24,327 nucleotides of DNA from JBCBJZ01 sp038522635 (GCA_038522635.1 JBCBJZ010000043.1:1-24327), one strand, 5' to 3'. Numbered from the stretch's first letter, positions 13,812-21,502 are shown. Notes: generated from the letters alone by a model not told the origin. A program made the numbers and translations.

Positions 13812-14947
13812 AGGCGCAGGTGCGATTTCAAACCAGCGTCGGGACGGGTGTCGAACAGCTCCAACCGCATCTTGAAGGTGTTCAAAAGCGCTTCATCGAT
13901 GTCCGCGCGGTTGGCCGTGACGATCTCGCCGTAGGGCTGCGGGAAGATGTATTTATGCGTGCCGTCGCGGCCCTCGATGAAGTCGAACAGGCGGCCGACG
14001 CTCTCGTTATGGTAGTAGACCGTCAACTGGCCGATCGTGTCGGTGAAACCGAGCTGCTTGATCGCATCGAACGCGGTCTCATCATCGACCAAAAACGCGA
14101 GCCGGTGACGGCAGTAGTTGAACGTGCCGATCTCGTGTTCGGTGGTGATCATATGCTGGCCGATGTGCTGCAGGTTTGCCACCGCGCCGCGCTTGTCGGA
14201 CGAAGGCGCTGCGCGCAATTGCTGCGCAACCGGCAGGACGAGCGCCTCTTCAAAGGCCGTTTTGACGAGATGGCCGTAATGGCGATCGACGGCGCTCGCG
14301 CGCACATCGGCAAGCCCGATCTCGGTCAGGGCGAAGCGCGTGAAGGTCTCGGTCGGCGCGTTGGCCTGGTTGACGAAGAACGTCCGCAGACGCTTTTTGA
14401 CGAGCTGAATGTGTGCATGTTCGGCGATCTGCTCGGGATCAAAGTGCGCTTTGCACAGGTGGTGCAGCAGATCGACCGTGTTGTCGGCGAGCGCCTTGCG
14501 GGCGACCGATTCCAGATCGACCACCAGGAAGGGCTCATCGTCGAGCGAGCCTGGCGTGACCGAATCAACGAAGAACTGGAACACCGTGCCATCCGTGGCG
14601 ATCGCGAGCCGCACCGTCGGCGTTGCCGCGAAGTAACTGCGCAGCCCCGAAAGGTCGGCGTTGAGGCCGTCTGCGGCGGCATCGGGCTTCCCCGCTTCGA
14701 TCGCGATCACCGGGAGCGCGTCACGGATGATGGCAAAGTCACAGCGCGTGGTTGGCCCCTCGAGTGGCGTCGATTGATGCTCGGGGTAGACTTCCCGCGG
14801 GTCCGTATAGTCGTAGCCGAGCAGGCCCAGGAACGGGAGCACTAGGTAGAGCTTGATGCTCTCCTTGTTGGCACACGCGCCGCGGATTGCGACGGTGCGC
14901 TCGGCGACGATGCCAAGCCCGGTGCGGAGTTCTTCAGCGGTGGTCAT
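13805..14947 (-). CDS. Orphan HsdR N-terminal-like protein (PD-(D/E)XK-type fold)
   Basis: A 380-residue protein whose first ~150 residues resemble the nuclease domain of type I restriction HsdR subunits: KESIKLYLVLPFLGLLGYDYTDPREVYPEH, then RCDFAII (D70) and PVIAIEAGKP (E84, K87), followed by LRSYFAAT...LAIATDGTVFQFFVD. There is no helicase domain and no hsdM or hsdS nearby. The C-terminal half (about 200-380) is a separate domain with YCRHRLAFLVDDE and QLTVYYHNESVGRLFDFIEG that I do not recognise. The canonical E-x-K appears as E-A-G-K, so nuclease activity is doubtful. Such solitary R_N proteins occur in many genomes with unproven roles. ATG 14947 is chosen over a TTG at 14962. Confidence 0.8.
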   Translation of the reverse strand: MTTAEELRTGLGIVAERTVAIRGACANKESIKLYLVLPFLGLLGYDYTDPREVYPEHQSTPLEGPTTRCDFAIIRDALPVIAIEAGKPDAAADGLNADLSGLRSYFAATPTVRLAIATDGTVFQFFVDSVTPGSLDDEPFLVVDLESVARKALADNTVDLLHHLCKAHFDPEQIAEHAHIQLVKKRLRTFFVNQANAPTETFTRFALTEIGLADVRASAVDRHYGHLVKTAFEEALVLPVAQQLRAAPSSDKRGAVANLQHIGQHMITTEHEIGTFNYCRHRLAFLVDDETAFDAIKQLGFTDTIGQLTVYYHNESVGRLFDFIEGRDGTHKYIFPQPYGEIVTANRADIDEALLNTFKMRLELFDTRPDAGLKSHLRLA

Positions 14948-15090
14948 AATGCGTGCCCCCAACAGATGCGCGCTCGACCCTGGACCCCGCCCGTCGGGAG
15001 CGAATCAGCAGCGCTTTGCGGAAACTACATCATAGTTGTCGATGACGCCGAAGCGTGCCTGCTGGCCGCCATGAAGTTATCAACCGCCCC

Positions 15091-15990
15091 TCAGGCGGGT
15101 GCGCCACGGTTGGGCTTGGCCGGCTGCCAGTTGTGCCAGGCGATCGCGGTCAGCACGAGGGCGCCGCCGATGAGCGTCTGCGTGGTCGGCACCTCAAAGA
15201 AGATCAGCCACACCCAGATCGGCGCCAGGATGGTCTCCAGCAGGTAGAACATGGCAACGCGCGAGGCGGAGATGTAACGCGGCGCGGTGGCGAGCAAAAA
15301 CGAGGCGAGCGGCAAAACAAGGCAGGCGTTGAGCGCGAGGTAGCCAAGGCCCGTGGGCGAGGCCGCCGCCAACGCACCGGCCGGGATCAAGGGCAGTGCG
15401 TACAACATCACGAGCAGCCCGCCGGCGCTTGGGGCCAAGGCCATGTTCTTCCCGCTGCGCCGCGACCACGTCAGCGCGAGGGCGAGCGCTGCGGTGCATC
15501 CAAGCGCGAGGCTATCGCCGACCAGCGTGCCGGTGCCGAGTGAATCATGGAAAATGATGCCGACGCCAAGCACCGTCAGCGCCATCGCAAACCAAGTCCT
15601 CACGTTCGGCCGTTCGCCGATGAAGAGCCATGAAAACAACGCGGCCAGCAGCGGGTTGAACGCCAAAATGAACACGAGGTTGGCGGCGCTGGTGCGGTAG
15701 ACCGCGAGGGTGAACAGCAGCCCCGAAAGCCCGTAGCCGATGCTGACCAGCAGAAAGTCGAAGTCGCGCCAGGGTCGTGCTGGTGCGTTGCCAGCCCGCG
15801 CGATGATCCGCGCTGCCATCAGCCCGAAGAGCGCAAGGGCTGCCCCGCGTGCCACCAATGTCAGGTGCGGATCGGTGCCCGCCAGCCGCAACAGCGGAAT
15901 ATCGAACGAGATCGTTAGCCCGCCTGCGAAAGCGAACAGCACGCCCGTGCGGGCGGATAACGGTTCGGTGGTGGCGGGTGAGAGCGACAT
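15091..15990 (-). CDS. EamA/DMT-family membrane transporter
   Basis: A 299-residue inner-membrane protein with about ten hydrophobic segments arranged as two EamA repeats of five helices. Typical features are LARGAALALFGLMA in helix 2, LVFILAFNPLLAALFSWLFIGERP at the end of the first repeat, and VAMFYLLETILAPIWVWLIFFEVPTTQTLIGGALVL at the end of the second, both carrying the ER/FxE..P family turn. These drug/metabolite-superfamily proteins export or import small metabolites; the substrate is unknown. ATG 15990 (MSLSPATTEP) is chosen over upstream in-frame starts because the preceding ~33 residues look non-coding. It is divergent from the DUF4112 gene. No operon partner is evident. Confidence 0.88.
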   Translation of the reverse strand: MSLSPATTEPLSARTGVLFAFAGGLTISFDIPLLRLAGTDPHLTLVARGAALALFGLMAARIIARAGNAPARPWRDFDFLLVSIGYGLSGLLFTLAVYRTSAANLVFILAFNPLLAALFSWLFIGERPNVRTWFAMALTVLGVGIIFHDSLGTGTLVGDSLALGCTAALALALTWSRRSGKNMALAPSAGGLLVMLYALPLIPAGALAAASPTGLGYLALNACLVLPLASFLLATAPRYISASRVAMFYLLETILAPIWVWLIFFEVPTTQTLIGGALVLTAIAWHNWQPAKPNRGAPA

Positions 15991-16238
15991 GGCAGGGCTG
16001 CAAAGACGAAACGGCGGGGTTTGAGTCGCGTATGGGGCGGCTCTTAGAGGGCGGCACTCCCAGAGACCCTTGAGGGGAGCGATCGTCAAGCGCGACGTCG
16101 TTGGCCACGTCGCTTAAAGGGGGCGGTACCACTGGAGGCGTGCAGCCCCGATCGCGCCGTTGCACATTGGTCATGAACCTTTGGGCGCTTCTCGTGCATT
16201 GGTAGTTCGAACGCAGCAAGGCAAAGGCGATAACAGGC

Positions 16239-16658
16239 GTGGCGAAACGAGCAGAAGCGGACGCGGAGATTCTGGAACAGGGGCAGTATGATCCCGAGAC
16301 GGCGGCCACCCTGGCGCGCGTCGAAACGCTGACCAACGTGATGGACCGCATCGTCACCATCCCCGGCACGTCGATCACGCTTGGGCTTGATGCGCTGATC
16401 GGCCTGATCCCGGTGGTCGGCGATGCGATCGGTCAGGCGGTCTCTACCTACATCATTTGGGAGGCGCACCGGATCGGCGCGCCCACCTGGTTGAAGATGC
16501 GGATGGGCGGCAACATGCTGATTGATGGTTTTGTCGGCATGATCCCGTTTGCAGGTGATGCCTTCGACGTCGCCTTCCGCGCCAACGTGCGCAATTTGCA
16601 CCTGCTGAAGGCGCACCTCGAAAAGCACGGCGCGCGGCCGATGAAGACCGTCAACTGA
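16239..16658 (+). CDS. DUF4112 domain membrane protein
   Basis: A 139-residue protein matching the DUF4112 pattern: LTNVMDRIVTIPGTSITLGLDALIGLIPVVGDAIGQAVSTYIIWEA (about 31-76) and a second similar unit MRMGGNMLIDGFVGMIPFAGDAFDVAFRANVRNLHLLKAHLEKH. The repeated GLIPVVGDA / GMIPFAGDA segments are the hallmark, each probably forming a re-entrant or short membrane hairpin. Function of the family is unknown. The GTG at 16239 is the first in-frame start with protein-like sequence, but its Shine-Dalgarno is weak. It ends 42 nt before the end of the convergent leuB. Confidence 0.87.
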   Translation: MAKRAEADAEILEQGQYDPETAATLARVETLTNVMDRIVTIPGTSITLGLDALIGLIPVVGDAIGQAVSTYIIWEAHRIGAPTWLKMRMGGNMLIDGFVGMIPFAGDAFDVAFRANVRNLHLLKAHLEKHGARPMKTVN

Positions 16659-16700
16659 TCGATCGTCTGTCGCACGCGCACCCTCACCCTCACGCTCTCC

Positions 16701-17813
16701 TCACGCGGACAGGCGTTTCATCTCTTCCAGGATGGCCTTGCCCATCTCCGCGGTGCCGACCTGGCGCATGTTCGGCTGCATGATGTCGGCCGTCCTTAGG
16801 CCTTGCGCTAAGGCCCCGGCGATCGCGCGCTCGATCAGGTCGGCCTCTTTCGCCATGTCGAGCGAGTAGCGCAGCGACATCGCGAAGCTGGCGATGGTGG
16901 CGATCGGGTTTGCGATGCCCTGGCCGGCGATATCGGGCGCGGACCCGTGCACGGGCTCGTACAGCGCCTTGCGCTTGCCGGTCTTTTCATCTTCAGGCCC
17001 GAGCGAAGCGGAAGGCAGCATACCGAGTGAACCGGTCATCATGGCCGCCTCGTCCGACAGCATGTCGCCGAAGAGATTGTCGCAAACGATCACGTCGAAC
17101 TGTTTGGGATCGCGTACCAACTGCATCGCGCAGTTATCGGCGAGGATGTGCTCCAGCGTGACACCCTTGCCGTGCGCTTTATGGGTGGCGGTGGCGACCT
17201 GTTTCCAGAGCACGCCGGTCATCATCACGTTGTGCTTTTCCGCCGAATGGAGCTTGCCGCCGCGCTTGCGGGCAAGATCGATGCCCACCTTCACGATGCG
17301 CTCGATCTCGTGGGTGGTGTAGAGCGTGGTGTCGACCGCGCGGGCCTGGCCGTCGGCCAGGGTGACGATCTCTTTGGGTTCGCCGAAATAGGTGCCGCCG
17401 GTCAGCTCGCGCAGGATCAAAATGTCCAGGCCTTCGACCACTTCGCGCTTCAGCGAGGAGGCTTCGGCGAGCGCGGGATAGCAAATGGCCGGGCGCAGGT
17501 TGGCGAACAGGTCCAGCTCTTTGCGCAAGCGCAAAAGGCCCGCTTCAGGACGCGTCTCGAACGGTTGATCGGCCCACTTTGGACCGCCCACCGACCCGAA
17601 AATCACGGCGTCCGCGGCATGCGCTTTCACCATGGCGGCATCCGAGATCGGCACCCCGTGCTCATCGATCGCAGCGCCACCGACGAGATCGATGTCGGTG
17701 GTGAAACTCTGGCCCGCGTTGTCGCCGAGCCAATCGATCAGGCGCTCCACCTCGGCCATCGTCTCAGGACCGATGCCGTCACCGGGAAGCAAAAGCAGGG
17801 AATGGGTCGCCAT
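16701..17813 (-). CDS. leuB: 3-isopropylmalate dehydrogenase
   Basis: Oxidatively decarboxylates 3-isopropylmalate to 2-oxoisocaproate with NAD+ in leucine biosynthesis. The complete 370-residue protein starts LLLLPGDGIGPE (5-16), has FGSVGGPKWADQP, LRKELDLFANLRP (substrate Arg region), LILRELTGGTYFG, the catalytic Lys in SAEKHNVMMTGVLWKQVA (alphaproteobacterial variant of DKANVL), DNLFGDMLSDEAAMMTGSLGMLPSASLG with the metal-binding aspartates, and EPVHGSAPDIAGQGIANP for NAD binding. ATG 17813 follows an A-rich leader with GAAAGA. Minus-strand neighbour ccmG ends 158 nt upstream, so leuB may be the last gene of, or separate from, the ccm unit. Confidence 0.97.
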   Translation of the reverse strand: MATHSLLLLPGDGIGPETMAEVERLIDWLGDNAGQSFTTDIDLVGGAAIDEHGVPISDAAMVKAHAADAVIFGSVGGPKWADQPFETRPEAGLLRLRKELDLFANLRPAICYPALAEASSLKREVVEGLDILILRELTGGTYFGEPKEIVTLADGQARAVDTTLYTTHEIERIVKVGIDLARKRGGKLHSAEKHNVMMTGVLWKQVATATHKAHGKGVTLEHILADNCAMQLVRDPKQFDVIVCDNLFGDMLSDEAAMMTGSLGMLPSASLGPEDEKTGKRKALYEPVHGSAPDIAGQGIANPIATIASFAMSLRYSLDMAKEADLIERAIAGALAQGLRTADIMQPNMRQVGTAEMGKAILEEMKRLSA

Positions 17814-17843
17814 GGGAATTTTGGTCTTTCTTCAGGAGGTTAC

Positions 17844-17957
17844 GTGGACATACGCGCCGGACCCCAGCGGTGGTGGCGGCGCGGCGTGACGGCGCAAGAC
17901 CATGGCGCAAGGGCCACCTGCCGCGCAAGTTCATCCATGGTCGCGTTCTTCGATTGA
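17844..17957 (+). CDS. Possible 37-residue small ORF with a strong ribosome binding site
   Basis: A consensus AGGAGG (17834-17839) lies 4 nt before GTG 17844, opening a 37-codon frame (VDIRAGPQRWWRRGVTAQDH..., ending AFFD) in the gap between leuB and ccmG but on the opposite strand. It contains adjacent Trp and several Arg. There is no recognised family. It may be chance, since only the Shine-Dalgarno supports it and no promoter was identified. Confidence 0.2.
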   Translation: MDIRAGPQRWWRRGVTAQDHGARATCRASSSMVAFFD

Positions 17958-17971
17958 TGGTTGAGGCGTGA

Positions 17972-18664
17972 TCAGCCCGCCGGTGCCGCCTTCTGCATGG
18001 CACGGATCATCGGCAGCACTTTGTTGCGCAGCACATCGGGATCGAGCGGGCCGACATGCTTATAGACGATCTCGCCACGCCCATTCAGCACGAACGTCTC
18101 AGGCATGCCGTAGACGCCCCACTCGACTGCGCCGCGCCCCTGAGGGTCGACGCCCACGCGGTCGTACGGGTTTTTGAGCCGCGCCAGAAAACGGCGCGCG
18201 TTCGAAGGCTTGTCTTTGTAATTGACGCCGAGCAGCCTCACGCCGGTCTCGCGCTTCAAGCGCACCAACAGGGGGTGCTCCACCACGCAGGGACCGCACC
18301 AGGAGGCCCAGAAATTGACCACGCTCGGGCGGCCGGTTGCGAGATCGGCTGTCGCGAACCCTTGACTCTGGCTTGGTCCCTCGCCCGGGCCCGGGCCCTG
18401 GCTCTGGCCTTCGCCCCTCGCGTCGGTCAGTCCTGCGAGGGCGGCAAACGTGGTCTGTGGTGCCGGCTTGCCGATGAAGGTTGAGGGGAGTTTCGAAGGG
18501 TCGCCGCTACGAAGCGCGACGGCGAAGAGGATGGCGATGCCAGCGAAGATGGCCACCGGGAGGATCAACGCAAGGCTTGGCCGGCGTGGCGCTGCTACGG
18601 GCGTATCGCTGGCGGGAGCGGCCTTCTCGCCGGTGCCCTTTTTGTGGGGATCGTGGGCACTCAT
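17972..18664 (-). CDS. ccmG: Cytochrome c biogenesis thioredoxin-like protein CcmG/DsbE
   Basis: Membrane-anchored periplasmic thioredoxin that reduces apocytochrome c cysteines during System I cytochrome c maturation. Of 230 residues, a short cytoplasmic lead is followed by one membrane anchor at ~30-51, then the thioredoxin fold with WCGPC at 122-126. GVNYKD, the acidic EWGVYGMPETF with cis-Pro, and GEIVYKHVGPL follow, all family hallmarks. Residues ~80-102 form an unusual Gly/Pro/Gln/Ser-rich insertion (GEGQSQGPGPGEGPSQSQ) between the FAALAGL strand and the ADLATGRPSVVNFWASWC core, longer than usual. Its ATG overlaps the ccmD stop by 4 nt (ATGA), indicating translational coupling. Confidence 0.95.
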   Translation of the reverse strand: MSAHDPHKKGTGEKAAPASDTPVAAPRRPSLALILPVAIFAGIAILFAVALRSGDPSKLPSTFIGKPAPQTTFAALAGLTDARGEGQSQGPGPGEGPSQSQGFATADLATGRPSVVNFWASWCGPCVVEHPLLVRLKRETGVRLLGVNYKDKPSNARRFLARLKNPYDRVGVDPQGRGAVEWGVYGMPETFVLNGRGEIVYKHVGPLDPDVLRNKVLPMIRAMQKAAPAG

Positions 18665-18891
18665 GGTTGTGCACCGTCACGTTGAGGCGTGTCGGTCGTC
18701 GCCAGTGGTCCGGGATCCGCAGAGGTCGAGCTGGCACTGCGCCGGCGCACGCCTTGCGCCTCAAGCTCGGCAAGCGCGCGCGCGTGCGCCCGCCCGGTCA
18801 GCGCAAGCCAGGTGATCAACAGGCCAAGCACAACGGCAACAACGCCGTATGAGCCCCAGATGAACACCGCGTGTTTGCCGAAATCGAGCAT
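18661..18891 (-). CDS. ccmD: Heme exporter accessory protein CcmD
   Basis: A 76-residue small membrane protein with one transmembrane helix (YGVVAVVLGLLITWLAL, about 16-32) preceded by FGKHAVFIWGSYG and followed by a charged cytoplasmic tail, as in CcmD. It stabilises the CcmABC complex and helps release holo-CcmE. The tail is longer than in many CcmD proteins (Arg/Ser/Thr-rich to residue 76). ATG 18891 overlaps the last base of the ccmC stop (TGATG), and its own stop overlaps ccmG, so all three are coupled. A GTG one codon earlier is possible but less likely. Confidence 0.93.
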   Translation of the reverse strand: MLDFGKHAVFIWGSYGVVAVVLGLLITWLALTGRAHARALAELEAQGVRRRSASSTSADPGPLATTDTPQRDGAQP

Positions 18892-19694
18892 CACGCCTGC
18901 TCCACCAATTCAGCCCGCGCAGCCCCCGCGCGGCGCACCTTGGCAAGCTGCAAAGCGCGCACCCGCCGGCGCATGATCTCGTTGCGCATGCCCTGCAGGT
19001 GCATCGCGAAGAACATCAGCGTGAAGCCGGCCGCGTTCACCAGCAGCGGGGTCAGTATGGAGCTGTGTATTCGTGGACCGTCGCTGCGCAGGACACTGGA
19101 GGGCTGATGCAGGGTGTTCCACGGCTTGATATCGATCCCGAGCGAGGGGATCGTGAGGCCTTCAACCGAAATGCGGATGAACGGCAGGATCGCGACGCCC
19201 ACGAGCGCCAACACCGCGGTGAGTTTGCTGCCGAGCGTGTCGTCTTCGAGGGCCGCACGCAGCGCCATCAGGCCAAGGTAGAGAAAGAAGAGGATCAGCA
19301 CCGACGTCAGCCTCGCATCCCAGACCCAATAGGTGTTCCAGGTCGGGCGGCCCCACAGCGAACCGGTAACGAGGGCGAGCAGGGTGAAAGCGGCGCCGAT
19401 CGGCGCAAGTGACTTGGCGGAGACGTCAGCCAAAGGATGGCGGAACACCAGGTAGCCAAACGCGGATGAGGCGATCATCGCGTAGCCCATCATGCCGAGC
19501 CAGGCCGACGGCACGTGGACGTACATGATCTTGACGGTGTGCTTTTGCTGGTAGTCGGGTGGGCTTGCGAAGAACGCGATGTACATCCCGATCGCCAACG
19601 TGATCGCGGCTGCGATGGCGAAGCCCGGCACAAGCCAGCGGCTGAGCGCCATGAAACGCGTGGGGTTGGCGAGTTTTTGGGTCAGCGAGGCCAT
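18891..19694 (-). CDS. ccmC: Heme exporter/handling protein CcmC
   Basis: Inner-membrane protein that presents heme to CcmE in cytochrome c maturation. With 267 residues it has six predicted membrane helices. HVPSAWLGM carries the first periplasmic heme-ligand histidine. LWGRPTWNTYWVWDARLTSVLILFFLYLG is the tryptophan-rich WWD-type motif, and WNTLHQPSSV carries the second histidine. ATG 19694 (MASLTQKLANPTRFMALS) is chosen over ATG 19739 because it matches the usual family N-terminus (xxLANPTRF), although neither has an ideal ribosome site. It ends overlapping ccmD. ccmB lies 89 nt upstream on the same strand. Confidence 0.95.
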   Translation of the reverse strand: MASLTQKLANPTRFMALSRWLVPGFAIAAAITLAIGMYIAFFASPPDYQQKHTVKIMYVHVPSAWLGMMGYAMIASSAFGYLVFRHPLADVSAKSLAPIGAAFTLLALVTGSLWGRPTWNTYWVWDARLTSVLILFFLYLGLMALRAALEDDTLGSKLTAVLALVGVAILPFIRISVEGLTIPSLGIDIKPWNTLHQPSSVLRSDGPRIHSSILTPLLVNAAGFTLMFFAMHLQGMRNEIMRRRVRALQLAKVRRAGAARAELVEQA

Positions 19695-19783
19695 GGCAGC
19701 GATGTAGGCTCCAGAGTTTGGCGATGCAAAGGGGCGCATTGGCGCGCGCGGCTGGTGCAGGTGCGTAGCATGGTGCGCGCCGC

Positions 19784-20455
19784 TTACCCCGTTTGCAGGC
19801 GCAAGGCGGCGGCGGCGGCGAACGGCGCCAACACCAGCGCCAACAACGATAACCCAAGCAACATGAACAAGGCCCCGCTCAAAGCGACGCCGGTCACGGC
19901 CGTGTTCGACAGTGCCGATACGCCGAACACCAGCGTGGGGACGTAGAGCGGCAAGATCAGGACGGCGATCAACAGCCCACCGCGCCGCGCACGCAAGGTC
20001 AAGGCTGCACCGATGGCGCCGATGGCGCTGATCGCCGGGGCGCCTGCCAGCATGGTGGCGATGAGCGCGCCTGCCAGCGCGATGTCGAAGTTGAGTAACA
20101 GCCCTAGCAGCGGCGCGGCGATGATCAACGGCAGGGTCGTCGCCAGGAAGTGCGCGATGATTTTGGCGATGACCAGCAGTTCAAGCGGGCAATCGCTCAA
20201 ACGCAGCAAATCCAGCGCGCCGTCATCGAAATCGCTGTCGAACAGCCGGCCGATCGAAAGCAGAGCCGACAGCAGCAGCGCGACCCAGAGGACGCCGGGC
20301 GCGATCCTGGCGAGCAGCTTCAAGTCCGGGCCGAGGCCAAGCGGGAGCAGCGCGATCACCAGCAGGTAAAAACCGATGGCTGTCCCGGTCGCCGCCCCAT
20401 CGGCGAGCGCGAGCCGTAGATCGCGGTTGAACAGGAGGACGGCGGGGCGGAGCAT
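19784..20455 (-). CDS. ccmB: Heme exporter permease CcmB
   Basis: Membrane subunit of the CcmAB ABC transporter of cytochrome c System I, needed to release heme-loaded CcmE. The 223-residue protein has six hydrophobic helices, with the family start LLFNRDLRLALADGAATGTAIGFYLLVIALLPLGLGPD and GVLWVALLLSALLSIGRLFDSDFDDGALDLLRLSDCPLELLVIAKIIAHFL, where the DG-LD-L loop contacts the ATPase subunit. The partner ATPase gene ccmA, normally directly upstream, is not present; the next gene upstream is the divergent sdhC. Confidence 0.95.
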   Translation of the reverse strand: MLRPAVLLFNRDLRLALADGAATGTAIGFYLLVIALLPLGLGPDLKLLARIAPGVLWVALLLSALLSIGRLFDSDFDDGALDLLRLSDCPLELLVIAKIIAHFLATTLPLIIAAPLLGLLLNFDIALAGALIATMLAGAPAISAIGAIGAALTLRARRGGLLIAVLILPLYVPTLVFGVSALSNTAVTGVALSGALFMLLGLSLLALVLAPFAAAAALRLQTG

Positions 20456-20499
20456 GAGGGCAGCGGGCTTTGCGGGTGGCAGGGCAGGCTTTGGCGTGA

Positions 20500-20565
20500 G
20501 CGGGACGCGGCGTTGACAGGACGGGCGCTGGCGGGACGCGGCGTGAACACCTGATCAGGGATCAG
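20500..20565. promoter_or_regulatory. Direct and inverted repeats between ccmB and sdhC
   Basis: In this 245-bp divergent region GCGGGACGCGGCGT occurs twice (20500-20513 and 20531-20544). Just downstream lies a perfect inverted repeat CTGATC-AGG-GATCAG (20551-20565). These are candidate regulator-binding sites controlling ccmB, sdhC or both. No RNA gene or further coding frame was found in the gap, and no convincing -35/-10 pair was located. Confidence 0.35.
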
Positions 20566-20700
20566 ACTGCGCCAGAGCGCCGCACCCAAGGTCGATCAAA
20601 CCAACCGTTTGCAGCTTTTGGCCACGTTGCCCGTTGCAGTGCAGCACGATACTACTGGGCCAACGCAACAGCTAGAGCGACGTGTGGAGCGCAACGATCG

Positions 20701-21108
20701 ATGGCGCAAGCCAACCCTTCTGACAACCGGCCGTTATCGCCGCACCTGCAAGTCTACAAGTTCATGATCAACACGGTCATGTCGATCTTCCATCGCATGA
20801 CCGGTATGGCCCTTTATTTCGGGACGTTGCTGCTCGCCTGGTGGTTGATCGCGGCAGCCTACGGCCCGGAGCACTTTGCGGTCGCGAATTGGTTTTTCGG
20901 GAGCATCTTCGGCCAGATCATCCTGTTCGGCTACACGTGGGCGCTGTTGCACCATCTGCTGGGCGGTGTGCGCCACTTCATCTGGGATACGGGCGCCGGC
21001 TTTGATCTGGCGACCATCGACCGGCTGGGCTGGGCCACCATCATCGGGAGCGTCTCGCTCACCTTGCTGGTCTGGATCGTGGCGCTGACCCTGGGAGGCG
21101 CGTCATGA
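20701..21108 (+). CDS. sdhC: Succinate dehydrogenase cytochrome b556 subunit
   Basis: Membrane anchor of complex II that binds heme b and ubiquinone together with SdhD. The 135-residue protein begins with the family motif RPLSPHLQVYKF (10-21), then INTVMSIFHRMTGMALYFG (SI-HR-TG signature, quinone-site residues) and HHLLGGVRHFIWDTG, which holds the heme-ligand histidine region. Three membrane helices are evident. ATG 20701 has GGAG about 12 nt upstream. The stop overlaps the sdhD start by 4 nt (ATGA). Confidence 0.97.
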   Translation: MAQANPSDNRPLSPHLQVYKFMINTVMSIFHRMTGMALYFGTLLLAWWLIAAAYGPEHFAVANWFFGSIFGQIILFGYTWALLHHLLGGVRHFIWDTGAGFDLATIDRLGWATIIGSVSLTLLVWIVALTLGGAS

Positions 21109-21497
21109 GTTCGCATTCGGATATGCAAACGCCGCTGCGCAAGGTCCGTGGCCTCGGCTCCGCAAAGGAAGGTGCCGACCATTTTTGGCTGCAGCGTGTG
21201 ACCGCGGTCGCAAACCTGTTCCTGGTGGCGTTTTTGATCGGCCTGCTGGTGAGCCTGGCGGGCGCCGATTACGCCACGGTGAAGAGCACGCTGGCCAATC
21301 CGTTCATCGCTGTGGGGCTGTTGCTGCTCATCACGTCGGGGATGATCCACATGCGCCTCGGTATGCAGGTGGTCATCGAGGACTACGTGTCACATGAGGG
21401 CCTGAAGCTGGTTGCGCTCATGATGAACACCTTCTTCGCAATCATCGTCGGTGCCGCGAGCGCGCTGGCGATCCTCAAACTCAGTTTTGGGAGCTGA
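21105..21497 (+). CDS. sdhD: Succinate dehydrogenase hydrophobic membrane anchor subunit
   Basis: Second membrane subunit of complex II, 130 residues with three hydrophobic helices. The N-terminus TPLRKVRGLGSAKEGADHFWLQRVTAVAN is typical of alphaproteobacterial SdhD; GMIHMRLGMQVVIEDYVSHEG carries the heme-ligand histidine and the conserved IEDY. Start overlaps sdhC and the stop is 5 nt before sdhA, so the operon is tightly coupled. Confidence 0.96.
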   Translation: MSSHSDMQTPLRKVRGLGSAKEGADHFWLQRVTAVANLFLVAFLIGLLVSLAGADYATVKSTLANPFIAVGLLLLITSGMIHMRLGMQVVIEDYVSHEGLKLVALMMNTFFAIIVGAASALAILKLSFGS

Positions 21498-21502
21498 TCG
21501 GC

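Noticed and set aside
13730..14845. 371-codon plus-strand open frame opposite the HsdR-N-like gene
   Set aside because: Antisense shadow; the minus frame has recognisable HsdR-N sequence and normal composition.
13805..14947. A restriction-modification system around the HsdR-N-like gene
   Set aside because: No methyltransferase, specificity subunit or helicase is encoded in the neighbouring genes; the protein is solitary.
15991..16238. Hairpin-rich DNA (for example GCGACGT/ACGTCGC near 16110) as a possible structured RNA such as SRP RNA or 6S
   Set aside because: None of the conserved SRP, 6S, tmRNA or RNase P core sequences could be found; the hairpin alone is too weak.
17230..17290. Apparently altered LeuB motif (EKHNVM instead of DKANVL)
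   Set aside because: Alphaproteobacterial LeuB proteins commonly read EK-x-NVM here, so this is not a lost active-site residue.
17148..17957. Long plus-strand frame opposite leuB
   Set aside because: The bulk is the shadow of leuB. Only its last 37 codons, with their own ribosome site, are kept as a low-confidence small ORF.
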